A DNA stretch of 64,000 nt from an uncultured Clostridia bacterium (GTDB taxonomy: Bacteria; Bacillota; Clostridia; Christensenellales; UBA1242), in assembly GCA_934747765.1 (NCBI GenBank), contig CAKVGZ010000002.1, positions 1 to 64,000 on the forward strand, in the 5' to 3' direction. The notes below the pieces were generated by a model, which searched no databases, was not told the origin of the DNA, and saw only the letters and a list, made by a program, of their open reading frames with translations. Position numbers and translations under genes: made by a program. Of this stretch, positions 41,747-49,913 are shown in pieces. Positions within the stretch are counted from its first letter, which is position 1; each line of letters starts with the position of its first letter.

Positions 41747-43071
41747 GAGCGACCTCCCGAACGTTTTTTGAAAAAGTCACCACGTTCTTCATAATTGGAA
41801 AACTCGTCAAAACTTGCGCAGGCAGGTGCAAGAACCAAGTTTATTCTTTCTCCTTGATAGTTTTCGAGGCAAATTTGTTTTCCTTTTTCAATTGCTTGTT
41901 TCAAATTTTCACATTCAACAATTTTTGAAAACCCAACTTTATTTGCCGACATTGCAAGTTTATCTTTTGTTGCGCCATACACAACGGCAGAAAGCACGTT
42001 ATCTCCAAGCCCCTCGAACAAAGCGTCAAAATCTTCCCCTTTGTCGCTTCCTCCAAAAAGAGGAACACATTTTCCACCCAAGCATGAAATGTCGCAAACT
42101 GCACTGGCAACGTTGGTGGCTTTGCTGTCGTTTATGTAGCAAATTTTTTGTGTTGTGCCAACAACTTCAAGCCTGTGACGAAGTGGATGAAAATTTTGAA
42201 TTCGCTGTGAAATTTGTAAATTGTTAACCCCCAATAGTTTCGAAATTAAAATCCCAGCCAAAACATTTTCCAAGTTCTTTTTTCCAATCAACTTTATTTT
42301 GTCAATTTCCATAACAAAAACATTTTCGATGTTATCCTTAAAATATATCTCTCCGCCAGAAACATAAGTTCCTCTAAATTCTGAATTTTCAAACTGGTCG
42401 TGAGTTGAAAAATAGTATATCTGAGAAGGGGCATCTTTCATGATATCTTTCGACCAGTCATCATAATTTAACACTAAAAAATCGTTTTGAGTTTGATTTT
42501 TATATATTCTTTTTTTACATTCGATATATCTTTCAAAAGTTTTGTGACGAATGAGATGGTCGGGCGCAAGATTTAATATCACAGCAATTTGTGGGTGAAA
42601 CATGTCAATTGTTTCAAGCTGAAACGAACTTGTTTCACAAACTGTGATTGAACTGGCATCTGTCTTTCCTGAAAGTGAAATTAGTGGAAGACCAATGTTT
42701 CCGGCTATAAACACATTCTCTTTTCCAAGGATTTCTCCAACAAGAGTTGTGGTTGTTGTTTTGCCGTTTGTTCCCGTGATTGCAACAAGTTTGCCATACA
42801 AATTCAAATAACCAAGTTCAAGTTCAGAAATCATCTTTATTTTTCGTTTAGAAAACTCCAAACAAACAGGGCTTTCTAACGACACTCCCGGACTCAAAAC
42901 AACAAGGTCGATGTTGTCATAGTCAAACCTAATCTTTTCGCCATCGCAGTAAGTCCAAACTTTTGCACCATGACTTTCCAAAAAAGTTTTTGATGCCAGG
43001 CCACTTTTCCCAAGGCCATAAATCAAAATATGTTTTCGTTTATAAGGATTGTTTTTGCAAAATAATTTCAA
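41743..43071 (-). CDS. murD: MurD, UDP-MurNAc-Ala:D-Glu ligase
   Basis: 442 aa. N-terminal 'YGLGKSGLASKTFLE', ATP loop 'ITGTNGKTTTTTLVGEIL', 'NLAPDHLIRH' and 'NDSKATNVASAV' define MurD. It adds D-glutamate in peptidoglycan precursor synthesis. ATGA overlaps at both ends tie it to mraY and ftsW. Confidence 0.97.
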   Translation of the reverse strand: MKLFCKNNPYKRKHILIYGLGKSGLASKTFLESHGAKVWTYCDGEKIRFDYDNIDLVVLSPGVSLESPVCLEFSKRKIKMISELELGYLNLYGKLVAITGTNGKTTTTTLVGEILGKENVFIAGNIGLPLISLSGKTDASSITVCETSSFQLETIDMFHPQIAVILNLAPDHLIRHKTFERYIECKKRIYKNQTQNDFLVLNYDDWSKDIMKDAPSQIYYFSTHDQFENSEFRGTYVSGGEIYFKDNIENVFVMEIDKIKLIGKKNLENVLAGILISKLLGVNNLQISQRIQNFHPLRHRLEVVGTTQKICYINDSKATNVASAVCDISCLGGKCVPLFGGSDKGEDFDALFEGLGDNVLSAVVYGATKDKLAMSANKVGFSKIVECENLKQAIEKGKQICLENYQGERINLVLAPACASFDEFSNYEERGDFFKKRSGGRS

Positions 43072-44066
43072 ACTCCACCCGCATACATAGTTATTGCAAT
43101 CACCAATGCACTCATGGCGATTGTTATAACTATATATACGAAAGTTATTCTGTTTTCATGCACTCCCCTTTTCTCAAAATGATGATGTAGTGGAGCCATC
43201 AAGAATATTCGTTTTTTGGTTCGCTTAAAATGTAAAACTTGCAAACAAACAGAGAGTGCCGAAACAACAAACATAATTCCAATGAATGGGATGAGAAGCG
43301 TTGTTCTTGAGAACACAGCAATTGAAGTTAACAACCCTCCAAGCGCAAGTGAACCTGTGTCACCCATAAAAATTTTTGCTCGATTAACGTTAAAACATAA
43401 AAATCCAATTATTGCCCCAAGCGCACAAAATGAAAGAATCAGCAGGTTTTGATTTTCCATGACCTCAGCACTGGTCATTGCATCTTTTCCGTAAAAGAGC
43501 AAAAGCCCGATGAATCCAATTAGATATGCACCTGAAACTCCACCAGCAAGCCCGTCCAAGCCGTCTGTTAGGTTAACACTGTTCACCACAGCAAGATAAA
43601 CAAAGATGATAAATGGAATAATTCCCCATTTAAGGTCAATGTAAATGTCTGTGAAAGGCACAATCAGTTTCGACCCAACAAGACCAGAATAATACACATA
43701 GAAAGCAATTATGATTGCAATTCCCACTTGTCCAATTATCTTCTGATATGGTCTGAGCCCAAGATTTTGTCTGAATTTGATTTTTATGAAATCATCCAAA
43801 AATCCAAGAATTCCATAGGCCAACATAACAGCAATTGACACTGTTGCAAGTTGGAAATTTTTGGTGAAAAAGCAAAATGCAAACATAATGGCAATGATAA
43901 ATATAAGTCCGCCCATTGTTGGCGTTCCTTGCTTGTCTTTGTGTGCTTCCACATAATGCAAAATTGTCTGCGATGCCTTAAATTTTTTCGACGCAAAAAT
44001 AACTCCCGGCGCAATTGCCACCGAAATTCCCAAGCATGCCAAAAAACAAATCAAATAGTAATTCAA
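43068..44066 (-). CDS. mraY: MraY, phospho-MurNAc-pentapeptide transferase
   Basis: 332 aa. About ten transmembrane helices. 'KQGTPTMGGL', 'FLDDFIKI', 'VNLTDGLDGLAGG' and 'MGDTGSLALGG' are the MraY catalytic segments; 'APLHHHFE' near the end is the HHH motif. It makes lipid I. Overlaps murE and murD by four bases each. Confidence 0.98.
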   Translation of the reverse strand: MNYYLICFLACLGISVAIAPGVIFASKKFKASQTILHYVEAHKDKQGTPTMGGLIFIIAIMFAFCFFTKNFQLATVSIAVMLAYGILGFLDDFIKIKFRQNLGLRPYQKIIGQVGIAIIIAFYVYYSGLVGSKLIVPFTDIYIDLKWGIIPFIIFVYLAVVNSVNLTDGLDGLAGGVSGAYLIGFIGLLLFYGKDAMTSAEVMENQNLLILSFCALGAIIGFLCFNVNRAKIFMGDTGSLALGGLLTSIAVFSRTTLLIPFIGIMFVVSALSVCLQVLHFKRTKKRIFLMAPLHHHFEKRGVHENRITFVYIVITIAMSALVIAITMYAGGV

Positions 44067-45532
44067 ATTTGTCCTCCAAGAATTGCTTTTTCAAGACGCA
44101 TTTCTTCGTCAATATCACGAACCACTTCAAAGTCGTTATATGGAGATTTTACCCCATTTATGTCTTGATATTCTTCCGCACCTTTTCCAAGAATTGCAAT
44201 TGCATCCCCACTTCTTGAAATTTCAATTGCGTGATGCACTGCAATTGTTCTGTCGGCAAAACGTGTGTGAGTGGATTTCCTCATTCCAAACTCAATGTCG
44301 TCAATAATAAGTTCAGGATTTTCAAAACGTGGATTGTCGCTTGTCAAAACAACAAAGTCGCTTAAATCCTCAGCAATTTTTCCCATCTGTGGTCGCTTAG
44401 ATTTATCTCTGTTTCCTCCACACCCCACAACAGTTATGATTCTTTTGAAAGGCATGTTTGAAAGTGCAGTCAAAACTTTTTCCACTCCATCAGGTGTGTG
44501 TGCAAAATCGATGATGGCCGTTGCTCCATTGGCAAGCTGAATGCTGTTGAGCCTTCCAGGAACACTTTTCAAACTTTCAAGACCTTTTTTGATATCTTTT
44601 TCATTAATGCCCAGAAGCGCACAAGTTCCCGCACTCCCCAGACTGTTGTAAATGTTAAACTCTCCAAGAAGATTGCTTCGCACGTCAAAAACATCATCTA
44701 GAAGATTGACAACATATTCCGTCTTGCTTATCTTTCTGCTAACATCAATTGCAAATATGTCGCAAGGCGAATATAATCCGTAAGAAACATAGGGAACATC
44801 AATGCTTTCGGCAATTTCTTTTCCAACTGGGTCATCAAAATTAAGAACGGTACTTTTTATCATTTTTGAAGAAAAGAGTTTTAATTTAGATTGTTTATAT
44901 TTTTCCATGGTCCCAAAAAAATCCAGGTGGTCTTGAGTGAAATTCGTGAACAGTCCAACTTCAAAAACAATTCCTTCAAGTTTGTCAAGTTCCAAAGCAT
45001 GTGCACTGGCTTCCATAACAACAAATTCAACGCCATTTTCTTTCATTTCAAAAAGCAACTTAAAAAGCATTTCTGGGTCTGGCGTTGTCATTCCAGTTTC
45101 AAAAAATTGTTGACCAATGAATGCGCCTTGAGTTCCAATCAGTCCAACTGTTTTTCCGGCATCCTCCAAAATGTTTTTGATGAGGAATGATGACGTGGTC
45201 TTTCCGTTCGTTCCAGTGATTGCAATCATCTTCAAATCTTTTTGAGGATTTGAATAGAAATTGGCAAACAAAATTGAAAGTGCTTTTCTTGTTGACTGAC
45301 ACACAACTTGGGTCACATCAACTTCCACCTTTCGCTCGCAAACAACAACTTTTGCCCCCTTTTGCTCTGCAGATTTTATGTAGTCGTGCCCATCTGCATT
45401 CTCACCCTTTAAACAAACAAACATAGTTCCATTTTTCACTTTTCTGCTGTCATAGACGATGTCTTCAATTTCAATTTCTTCATCACCATAAATCTGACAT
45501 TCCAAATTTTTTGTTAACTCAAAAAGTTTCAT
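44063..45532 (-). CDS. murE: MurE, meso-diaminopimelate-adding ligase
   Basis: 489 aa. ATP loop 'ITGTNGKTTSSFLI', 'NFTQDHLDFFG', and 'DNPR' at about residue 401, the signature of ligases that add meso-diaminopimelate rather than lysine. AAAGGAG site. First gene of murE-mraY-murD-ftsW; murF, expected next to murE, is not in the window. Confidence 0.97.
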   Translation of the reverse strand: MKLFELTKNLECQIYGDEEIEIEDIVYDSRKVKNGTMFVCLKGENADGHDYIKSAEQKGAKVVVCERKVEVDVTQVVCQSTRKALSILFANFYSNPQKDLKMIAITGTNGKTTSSFLIKNILEDAGKTVGLIGTQGAFIGQQFFETGMTTPDPEMLFKLLFEMKENGVEFVVMEASAHALELDKLEGIVFEVGLFTNFTQDHLDFFGTMEKYKQSKLKLFSSKMIKSTVLNFDDPVGKEIAESIDVPYVSYGLYSPCDIFAIDVSRKISKTEYVVNLLDDVFDVRSNLLGEFNIYNSLGSAGTCALLGINEKDIKKGLESLKSVPGRLNSIQLANGATAIIDFAHTPDGVEKVLTALSNMPFKRIITVVGCGGNRDKSKRPQMGKIAEDLSDFVVLTSDNPRFENPELIIDDIEFGMRKSTHTRFADRTIAVHHAIEISRSGDAIAILGKGAEEYQDINGVKSPYNDFEVVRDIDEEMRLEKAILGGQI

Positions 45533-45657
45533 TCTCTTCTCCTTTAAAGAAAATCATACACCTCAAAAACTTGAAAAAACATAGGTTCGCAAAATAAGTT
45601 ATAAAAACAAAAAAGTCGCCAAGTTTTTCAACTTCCTAATTGTAAGATATTTTTGCA

Positions 45658-45690
45658 TAAAAAAAATATAACCGCTGACGGCTATATAGT
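45658..45690 (-). terminator. Terminator after recO
   Basis: ATATAGCCG/CGGTTATAT (one G-U pair) with eight U on the minus strand, overlapping the recO stop. Confidence 0.75.
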
Positions 45691-46398
45691 TTTTAGTTCA
45701 TGGTCAAATCTAAATTTAAAATTTTCTTTCAAAAGATTAAGTGCCGAAGTTGTTGCTTGGTCGGAAAGTTTGAGAGTTTTCAATTTTTCAAGGTCGCAAT
45801 CGGCAGTTAGTCTTAAAGCATTGTGAACAAGCGGGGAAATTTCGATGGCATCCAAACTTTTGCAATAGTTGCAAACAATTTCGCCTTCACTTGGCAAAAA
45901 GAATCGTTTTTGCCTGAACTCCTCTCCACAACTTGCACATTTCGAAAGAGCAAGTTGATAGCCCATTGCACTGAAAATATCAATCAAAAATCTCATTTCA
46001 ATCAATTTGCAATCAATGTTTTCATAGGCCAACATTTGCAAGATTTTCAATGTTTCAATGAACAATGCTTGATTGGGTTGATTTTCTCTTCCAACAACTT
46101 TCAGAATTTCAAGAATAGTGCAACCTGAATAGAATTTGTCAATGTCCGAAGTAATGTTAAAAAATGTTTCAATGACATTTGCAGAGGTGACAGTTGAGAA
46201 ATCTCCTCTCGACACAATTTCAAAATCGGCAAAACAAAAAATTTCTTTAACCGCTTTAAGCTTTGCTCCGGGTTTTTTAACTCCAACAATCTTCGCATAA
46301 ACAATCCCTTTTTCAAGAGAGAAGATGGTCAAAATTTTATCGTTTTCTTTGTAGTCTTTTGATGAAATAACAATGCCCTTAATTTTTTGTTCGTCCAT
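45682..46398 (-). CDS. recO: RecO DNA repair mediator
   Basis: 238 aa. N-terminal OB fold ('GIVISSKDYKENDKILTIFS'), helical C-terminus, and a zinc finger CASC...CNYC (about 153-176). It loads RecA with RecF/RecR. No Shine-Dalgarno; TAGACT lies six bases before the ATG. Confidence 0.95.
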   Translation of the reverse strand: MDEQKIKGIVISSKDYKENDKILTIFSLEKGIVYAKIVGVKKPGAKLKAVKEIFCFADFEIVSRGDFSTVTSANVIETFFNITSDIDKFYSGCTILEILKVVGRENQPNQALFIETLKILQMLAYENIDCKLIEMRFLIDIFSAMGYQLALSKCASCGEEFRQKRFFLPSEGEIVCNYCKSLDAIEISPLVHNALRLTADCDLEKLKTLKLSDQATTSALNLLKENFKFRFDHELKTI

Positions 46399-46432
46399 AA
46401 AAACAGTCTATCACATTTTAAACAATAACAAA

Positions 46433-46458
46433 AGAAAAAACGTGCATAATTGCACGTT
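46433..46458 (-). terminator. Terminator after 69-aa gene
   Basis: CGTGCA/TGCACG hairpin with six U on the minus strand. Confidence 0.75.
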
Positions 46459-46666
46459 ACATTTCCATTCCAGCTTCTTGAGAAGAACTAAAATTTTTTA
46501 CATTAGATTTATAGAAAGCCTTTTCTTTAAGACCCTGATAGGCGTGGAACGCCCCAAACGCTTCGACAGTTTTTCCTTTAAGCGTCAGTTCAACAAAACT
46601 GTTCCATGCTCTTTCAACATCGCTGTTGATATCAAACGGCATATCATAAGGCGACCTAAATTTCAT
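46457..46666 (-). CDS. Small unknown protein
   Basis: 69 aa with AGGAGGG site and its own terminator, which supports a real gene. Pattern 'WNSFVELTLKGKTVEAFGAFHAYQGLKEKAFY' in pieces suggests an alpha-helical protein; no membrane segment. Not recognised. Confidence 0.6.
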   Translation of the reverse strand: MKFRSPYDMPFDINSDVERAWNSFVELTLKGKTVEAFGAFHAYQGLKEKAFYKSNVKNFSSSQEAGMEM

Positions 46667-46679
46667 AGTTCCCTCCTAA

Positions 46680-47038
46680 AATTCTTGTATCTTTATCTTA
46701 TGATTTTCCTACTCACATTATACACCCCACCAAAACAATTTGTAAAATTTTTGAAAGGAATTTTTTTGAAATTTTGAATATTTGTGACTTTTAACCAATT
46801 AAAATTTAATCTACAAATTATGCTATAAAGGCCACAAGCCTTTGGTGCTCGCACCTTTAACAAAAAACCTTTTTCATATCATTTTATGACTTTTGGGCTG
46901 TTTTTTGTTAAATCGGTGTTTTTTTGTGGGAAAAATTTTCGACATTTTTAAATTTTTTTCAAAATTTTTATTATTTTTGCGTATTTTTTAACAAATTTTT
47001 AATATTTCCAGCATAAATTAAAAGAAATCAGACAATAT
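46680..47038. other. Gene-free AT-rich stretch with two small hairpins
   Basis: No frame with a start signal. Hairpins AAAGGC/GCCTTT and GGTGC/GCACC lie back to back at about 46826-46858. 46900-47038 is extremely A/T-rich. It holds the promoter region of the divergent genes; nothing else is recognised. Confidence 0.6.
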
Positions 47039-47067
47039 TTGACAAATCAATAAAAAAATGCTATTAT
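47039..47067 (+). promoter_or_regulatory. Promoter for leaderless 199-aa gene and truA
   Basis: TTGACA (47039-47044), 17-bp spacer, TATTAT (47062-47067), six bases, then ATG at 47074. Confidence 0.8.
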
Positions 47068-47073
47068 CATCTT

Positions 47074-47673
47074 ATGAAAAGAAAATTTTCAAATAAAAAG
47101 CAATTGAAAAATCGAAGCTATGGCGAAGTGATTGATGTTTGCATCGAAATCCTTGGTGATATAAAAAAAGAACGTCTGGCAACATCTCTTTTCTCTCTTG
47201 CGTTCATTGGCTCGATTTCTTCAACATTGATAACATCGGCAGTTTTAACTTTCAAAGGAAAGCAACTTCCTGCCTATAACAATTCCCACATCCTTGAAAC
47301 AATTTTTGGAACGTTGGGAGCAACAACATTCATAACAAAAATGTCTTTAGGCCTGAAAGAAAGTCTTTTGATAGGTGAAGTTAAACACGACTTAAAAAAC
47401 TATGGAGTTTGGTTCAAAGAAGCAAATCGGTCTTATCCTCCACTTTATCTTTATTCTGAAGACAATAATTATAGAGTTGACGTTTTGGATATCATAAATG
47501 AAGCATCTTTGATTGCAATAAACAACAAAAGAACATTGATGAATTTGAACATAAATCAACTTGAAAAGTTAAAAGAAAAAATGATTGAAGAAACTGAAAG
47601 ACCTCCAATTTATGAAATTTATGAAGAGTTTAAACCAAAGAAAAAAGTGCAAAACTCTGGAATAGAAAAATAA
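47074..47673 (+). CDS. Membrane protein of unknown function
   Basis: 199 aa. Two hydrophobic segments (about 43-66 and 79-97) sit between cytoplasmic charged ends. No Shine-Dalgarno; consensus promoter six bases before the ATG. The stop overlaps the truA start (AATAATG context), so the two genes form an operon. Family not recognised. Confidence 0.65.
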   Translation: MKRKFSNKKQLKNRSYGEVIDVCIEILGDIKKERLATSLFSLAFIGSISSTLITSAVLTFKGKQLPAYNNSHILETIFGTLGATTFITKMSLGLKESLLIGEVKHDLKNYGVWFKEANRSYPPLYLYSEDNNYRVDVLDIINEASLIAINNKRTLMNLNINQLEKLKEKMIEETERPPIYEIYEEFKPKKKVQNSGIEK

Positions 47674-48434
47674 TGAAAATTAAAATTACAATATGTTATA
47701 ACGGACAAAATTTTGTCGGATGGCAAACTCAAAACAATGGAAGAAGCGTTCAAGAAGAAATTGAAAAAACGCTTTCTTTTTTGTTTGATGAAAAAACAAA
47801 AATAGTTGGAAGCGGTCGAACAGATGCCAAAGTTCACGCTCTTGGCCAAGTTGCAAGTTTCGAAGCATCATCTCAAAAGTTCGTCAAAAATTTCACAAAC
47901 AAATCTTGTTTGAACGAGAAAAAACTTGTTTCTGCAATCAATGCAAATCTTCCAACTGACATAAAAATTCTAAGTGCTCAGCAAGTGCAAGATTCGTTTC
48001 ATGCCAGATTCGACACCAAACAAAAAACATATCTTTATAGATTGCAAGTTGGAACAAATCCGCTGACCGAAGGTTTTGTGGGAGTTGTGAATTTGTGTCC
48101 AGATATAAAACTTATGAAAAAAGCTGGCAAGTATCTGTTTGGAGAACATGATTTTTCTGCCTTTTGTTCATCTAAAACGGAAACTAAAACATTTGTGAGA
48201 AAAATATATAAAATTAAAATAACAAAAGTTTCACCAATAGAATTTGACTTTGAAATAACTGGCAATGGTTTTTTGTATAACATGGTTCGAATAATAGTTG
48301 GAACTCTTTATGAAGCTGGAATTGGGAAAATATCGCCAAAAGACACAAAAACAATTCTCAGTTTGAAAGACCGAAAAAAAGCAGGCAAAACTGCACCTGC
48401 TTGTGGACTTTATTTAAAAGAAGTCAAATACTAA
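47673..48434 (+). CDS. truA: TruA tRNA pseudouridine synthase
   Basis: 253 aa. 'YNGQNFVGWQTQ', catalytic 'GSGRTDAKVHALGQ' (Asp about residue 52), 'FHARFDTKQKTYLYRL' and 'GNGFLYNMVRIIVGTL' are TruA motifs. It modifies positions 38-40 of tRNAs. Ends at a bidirectional terminator. Confidence 0.97.
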   Translation: MKIKITICYNGQNFVGWQTQNNGRSVQEEIEKTLSFLFDEKTKIVGSGRTDAKVHALGQVASFEASSQKFVKNFTNKSCLNEKKLVSAINANLPTDIKILSAQQVQDSFHARFDTKQKTYLYRLQVGTNPLTEGFVGVVNLCPDIKLMKKAGKYLFGEHDFSAFCSSKTETKTFVRKIYKIKITKVSPIEFDFEITGNGFLYNMVRIIVGTLYEAGIGKISPKDTKTILSLKDRKKAGKTAPACGLYLKEVKY

Positions 48435-48461
48435 AAAAAGAACGCATATTGCGTTCTTTTT
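48433..48461. terminator. Bidirectional terminator, truA/rpsI
   Basis: AAAGAACGC/GCGTTCTTT with A and T runs. Confidence 0.88.
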
Positions 48462-48890
48462 CTATCTCTTACTGAATTGTGGAGCTTTTCTAGCCTTTTT
48501 AAGACCGTATTTCTTTCTTTCTTTCATTCTTGAATCTCTTGTTAAGAAACCTGCTTTCTTGATTTCAGTTTTGAGGTTTTCTTCAGCTTTAACCAAAGCT
48601 CTAGAAATTCCGTGACGAATTGCTCCTGCTTGACCAGTGTAGCCACCACCAACAACATTAACATAAACATCATATTTTGTGTCGTTTCCTGTTAAGGCAA
48701 GAGGTTGGCGAACAATGTATTTCATTGTGTCATGGTCGAAATATTCATCGATGCTTTTGTTGTTGATAACAATTGTTCCGTTTCCATTAGGAATCAAACG
48801 AACTCTAGCGATAGCTTTTTTTCTTCTGCCTGTTCCAAGGAAAGCATTAGATTTTGCTTTCAATGTAGGTTTAACTTTCTTTTCAGCCAT
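48462..48890 (-). CDS. rpsI: Ribosomal protein S9
   Basis: 142 aa. 'GTGRRKKAIARVRL', 'GGGYTGQAGAIRHGISRAL' and the basic C-terminus ending KAPQFSKR, whose last Arg reaches the P-site tRNA. A Lys-rich 18-residue N-terminal extension is present. Overlaps rplM by one base. Confidence 0.98.
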   Translation of the reverse strand: MAEKKVKPTLKAKSNAFLGTGRRKKAIARVRLIPNGNGTIVINNKSIDEYFDHDTMKYIVRQPLALTGNDTKYDVYVNVVGGGYTGQAGAIRHGISRALVKAEENLKTEIKKAGFLTRDSRMKERKKYGLKKARKAPQFSKR

Positions 48891-49333
48891 TAGTTTCTTC
48901 CTCCCTTAATTGTGATAAGTTCAGGATGTTGAGCTTCATGTGGATGCTCTGCACCTTTGTAGATTTTAACTTTCTTTGCCATTGCTCTTCCAAGTGCATT
49001 TTTTGGAAGCATTCCTTTGATAGCTCTTAAGAGTGCAACGTCAGATTTTTCTTCCATCATTTTTTTGAATTGAGTTTCTTTCAATCCGCCTTGATAACCT
49101 GAATATGTTTTGAAGTATTTTTGTGTTAATTTGTTTCCAGTCAAAACAGCTTTGTCAGAATTGATAACGATAACATAGTCACCAGTGTCAACATTTGGAG
49201 TGAAAGTTGGTTTGTTTTTCCCTCTCAAAATGTATGCAACTTGGCTTGCAAGTCTTCCGAATGGAATTCCGTTAGCGTCAACAACATACCATTTACGTTC
49301 AACTGTTTCTGGATGTGCCATAAAAGTTTTCAT
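48890..49333 (-). CDS. rplM: Ribosomal protein L13
   Basis: 147 aa. 'KWYVVDANGIPFGRLAS', 'GKNKPTFTPNVDTGDYVIVINS' in pieces, and 'GMLPKNALGRAMAKKVKIY'. Standard rplM-rpsI pair behind a structured leader. Confidence 0.98.
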   Translation of the reverse strand: MKTFMAHPETVERKWYVVDANGIPFGRLASQVAYILRGKNKPTFTPNVDTGDYVIVINSDKAVLTGNKLTQKYFKTYSGYQGGLKETQFKKMMEEKSDVALLRAIKGMLPKNALGRAMAKKVKIYKGAEHPHEAQHPELITIKGGRN

Positions 49334-49470
49334 TAATTTTTCTCCTTGTTAAAATAATCCGCTTTGAAAAGTGTTCGCGCAAATTCCAAAACTTCCTAAT
49401 CATTGACAGAAGTTCTTCTTGTTCGGGGGCTAACCGGCACAAAGAAAAACAACGTCCGAAACGTTAGACG
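49334..49470 (-). promoter_or_regulatory. L13 leader RNA (candidate)
   Basis: About 135 bases between predicted start and ATG, with pairing blocks (AACTTC/GAAGTT at about 49394-49418, CGTCTAACG/CGTTAGACG area). L13 leaders are known autoregulatory elements in Bacillota; called from position and pairing only. Confidence 0.5.
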
Positions 49471-49475
49471 AAAAT

Positions 49476-49504
49476 AATATACTCCATTTGGAAACATTTG
49501 TCAA
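49476..49504 (-). promoter_or_regulatory. Promoter of rplM-rpsI
   Basis: TTGACA (49499-49504), 17-bp spacer, TATATT (49476-49481) on the minus strand. Confidence 0.8.
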
Positions 49505-49536
49505 CATTTTTGAAACAAAAAATAAATCAGATTTGC

Positions 49537-49564
49537 ATAAAAAAACTCGCCATAAAAGCGAGTT
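49537..49564 (-). terminator. Terminator after 85-aa membrane gene
   Basis: AACTCGC/GCGAGTT hairpin followed by six U on the minus strand. Confidence 0.75.
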
Positions 49565-49579
49565 AATTTATTTTGATTA

Positions 49580-49837
49580 TTATTCAAAAATCATTATAAT
49601 TAAAGCAACTAAGAGCATAACAAGACCAAATGCTTTTACAGTTATAAAAACCTTGTTGTCGTTTTCAACTGGCAAAGATCTAAGTTCTTCTTTTCTTGCA
49701 ACTGAAGCAATTCTTCTTGCAAGCAAAATAAGAGCAAAACCAATGACAGCCAAAATTAATCCAACCATAACATGAGGTTTTTGAATTCTTGCGATAAAAC
49801 TTCCAAAATCAATTGCACCTAACATAAAATTCAACAT
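49580..49837 (-). CDS. Small two-helix membrane protein
   Basis: 85 aa. Transmembrane segments at about 22-40 and 64-83 with a basic cytoplasmic loop ('ARRIASVARKEELRS') between. AGGAGAT site. Divergent from comEC. Not recognised; possibly a small regulator or translocon-associated protein. Confidence 0.6.
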   Translation of the reverse strand: MLNFMLGAIDFGSFIARIQKPHVMVGLILAVIGFALILLARRIASVARKEELRSLPVENDNKVFITVKAFGLVMLLVALIIMIFE

Positions 49838-49913
49838 GTTGCATCTCCTACTAAATTGATATTAGACATTTTATCACGACTTTATAAAAAAAACAATACT
49901 TTTTTAAAAATTT

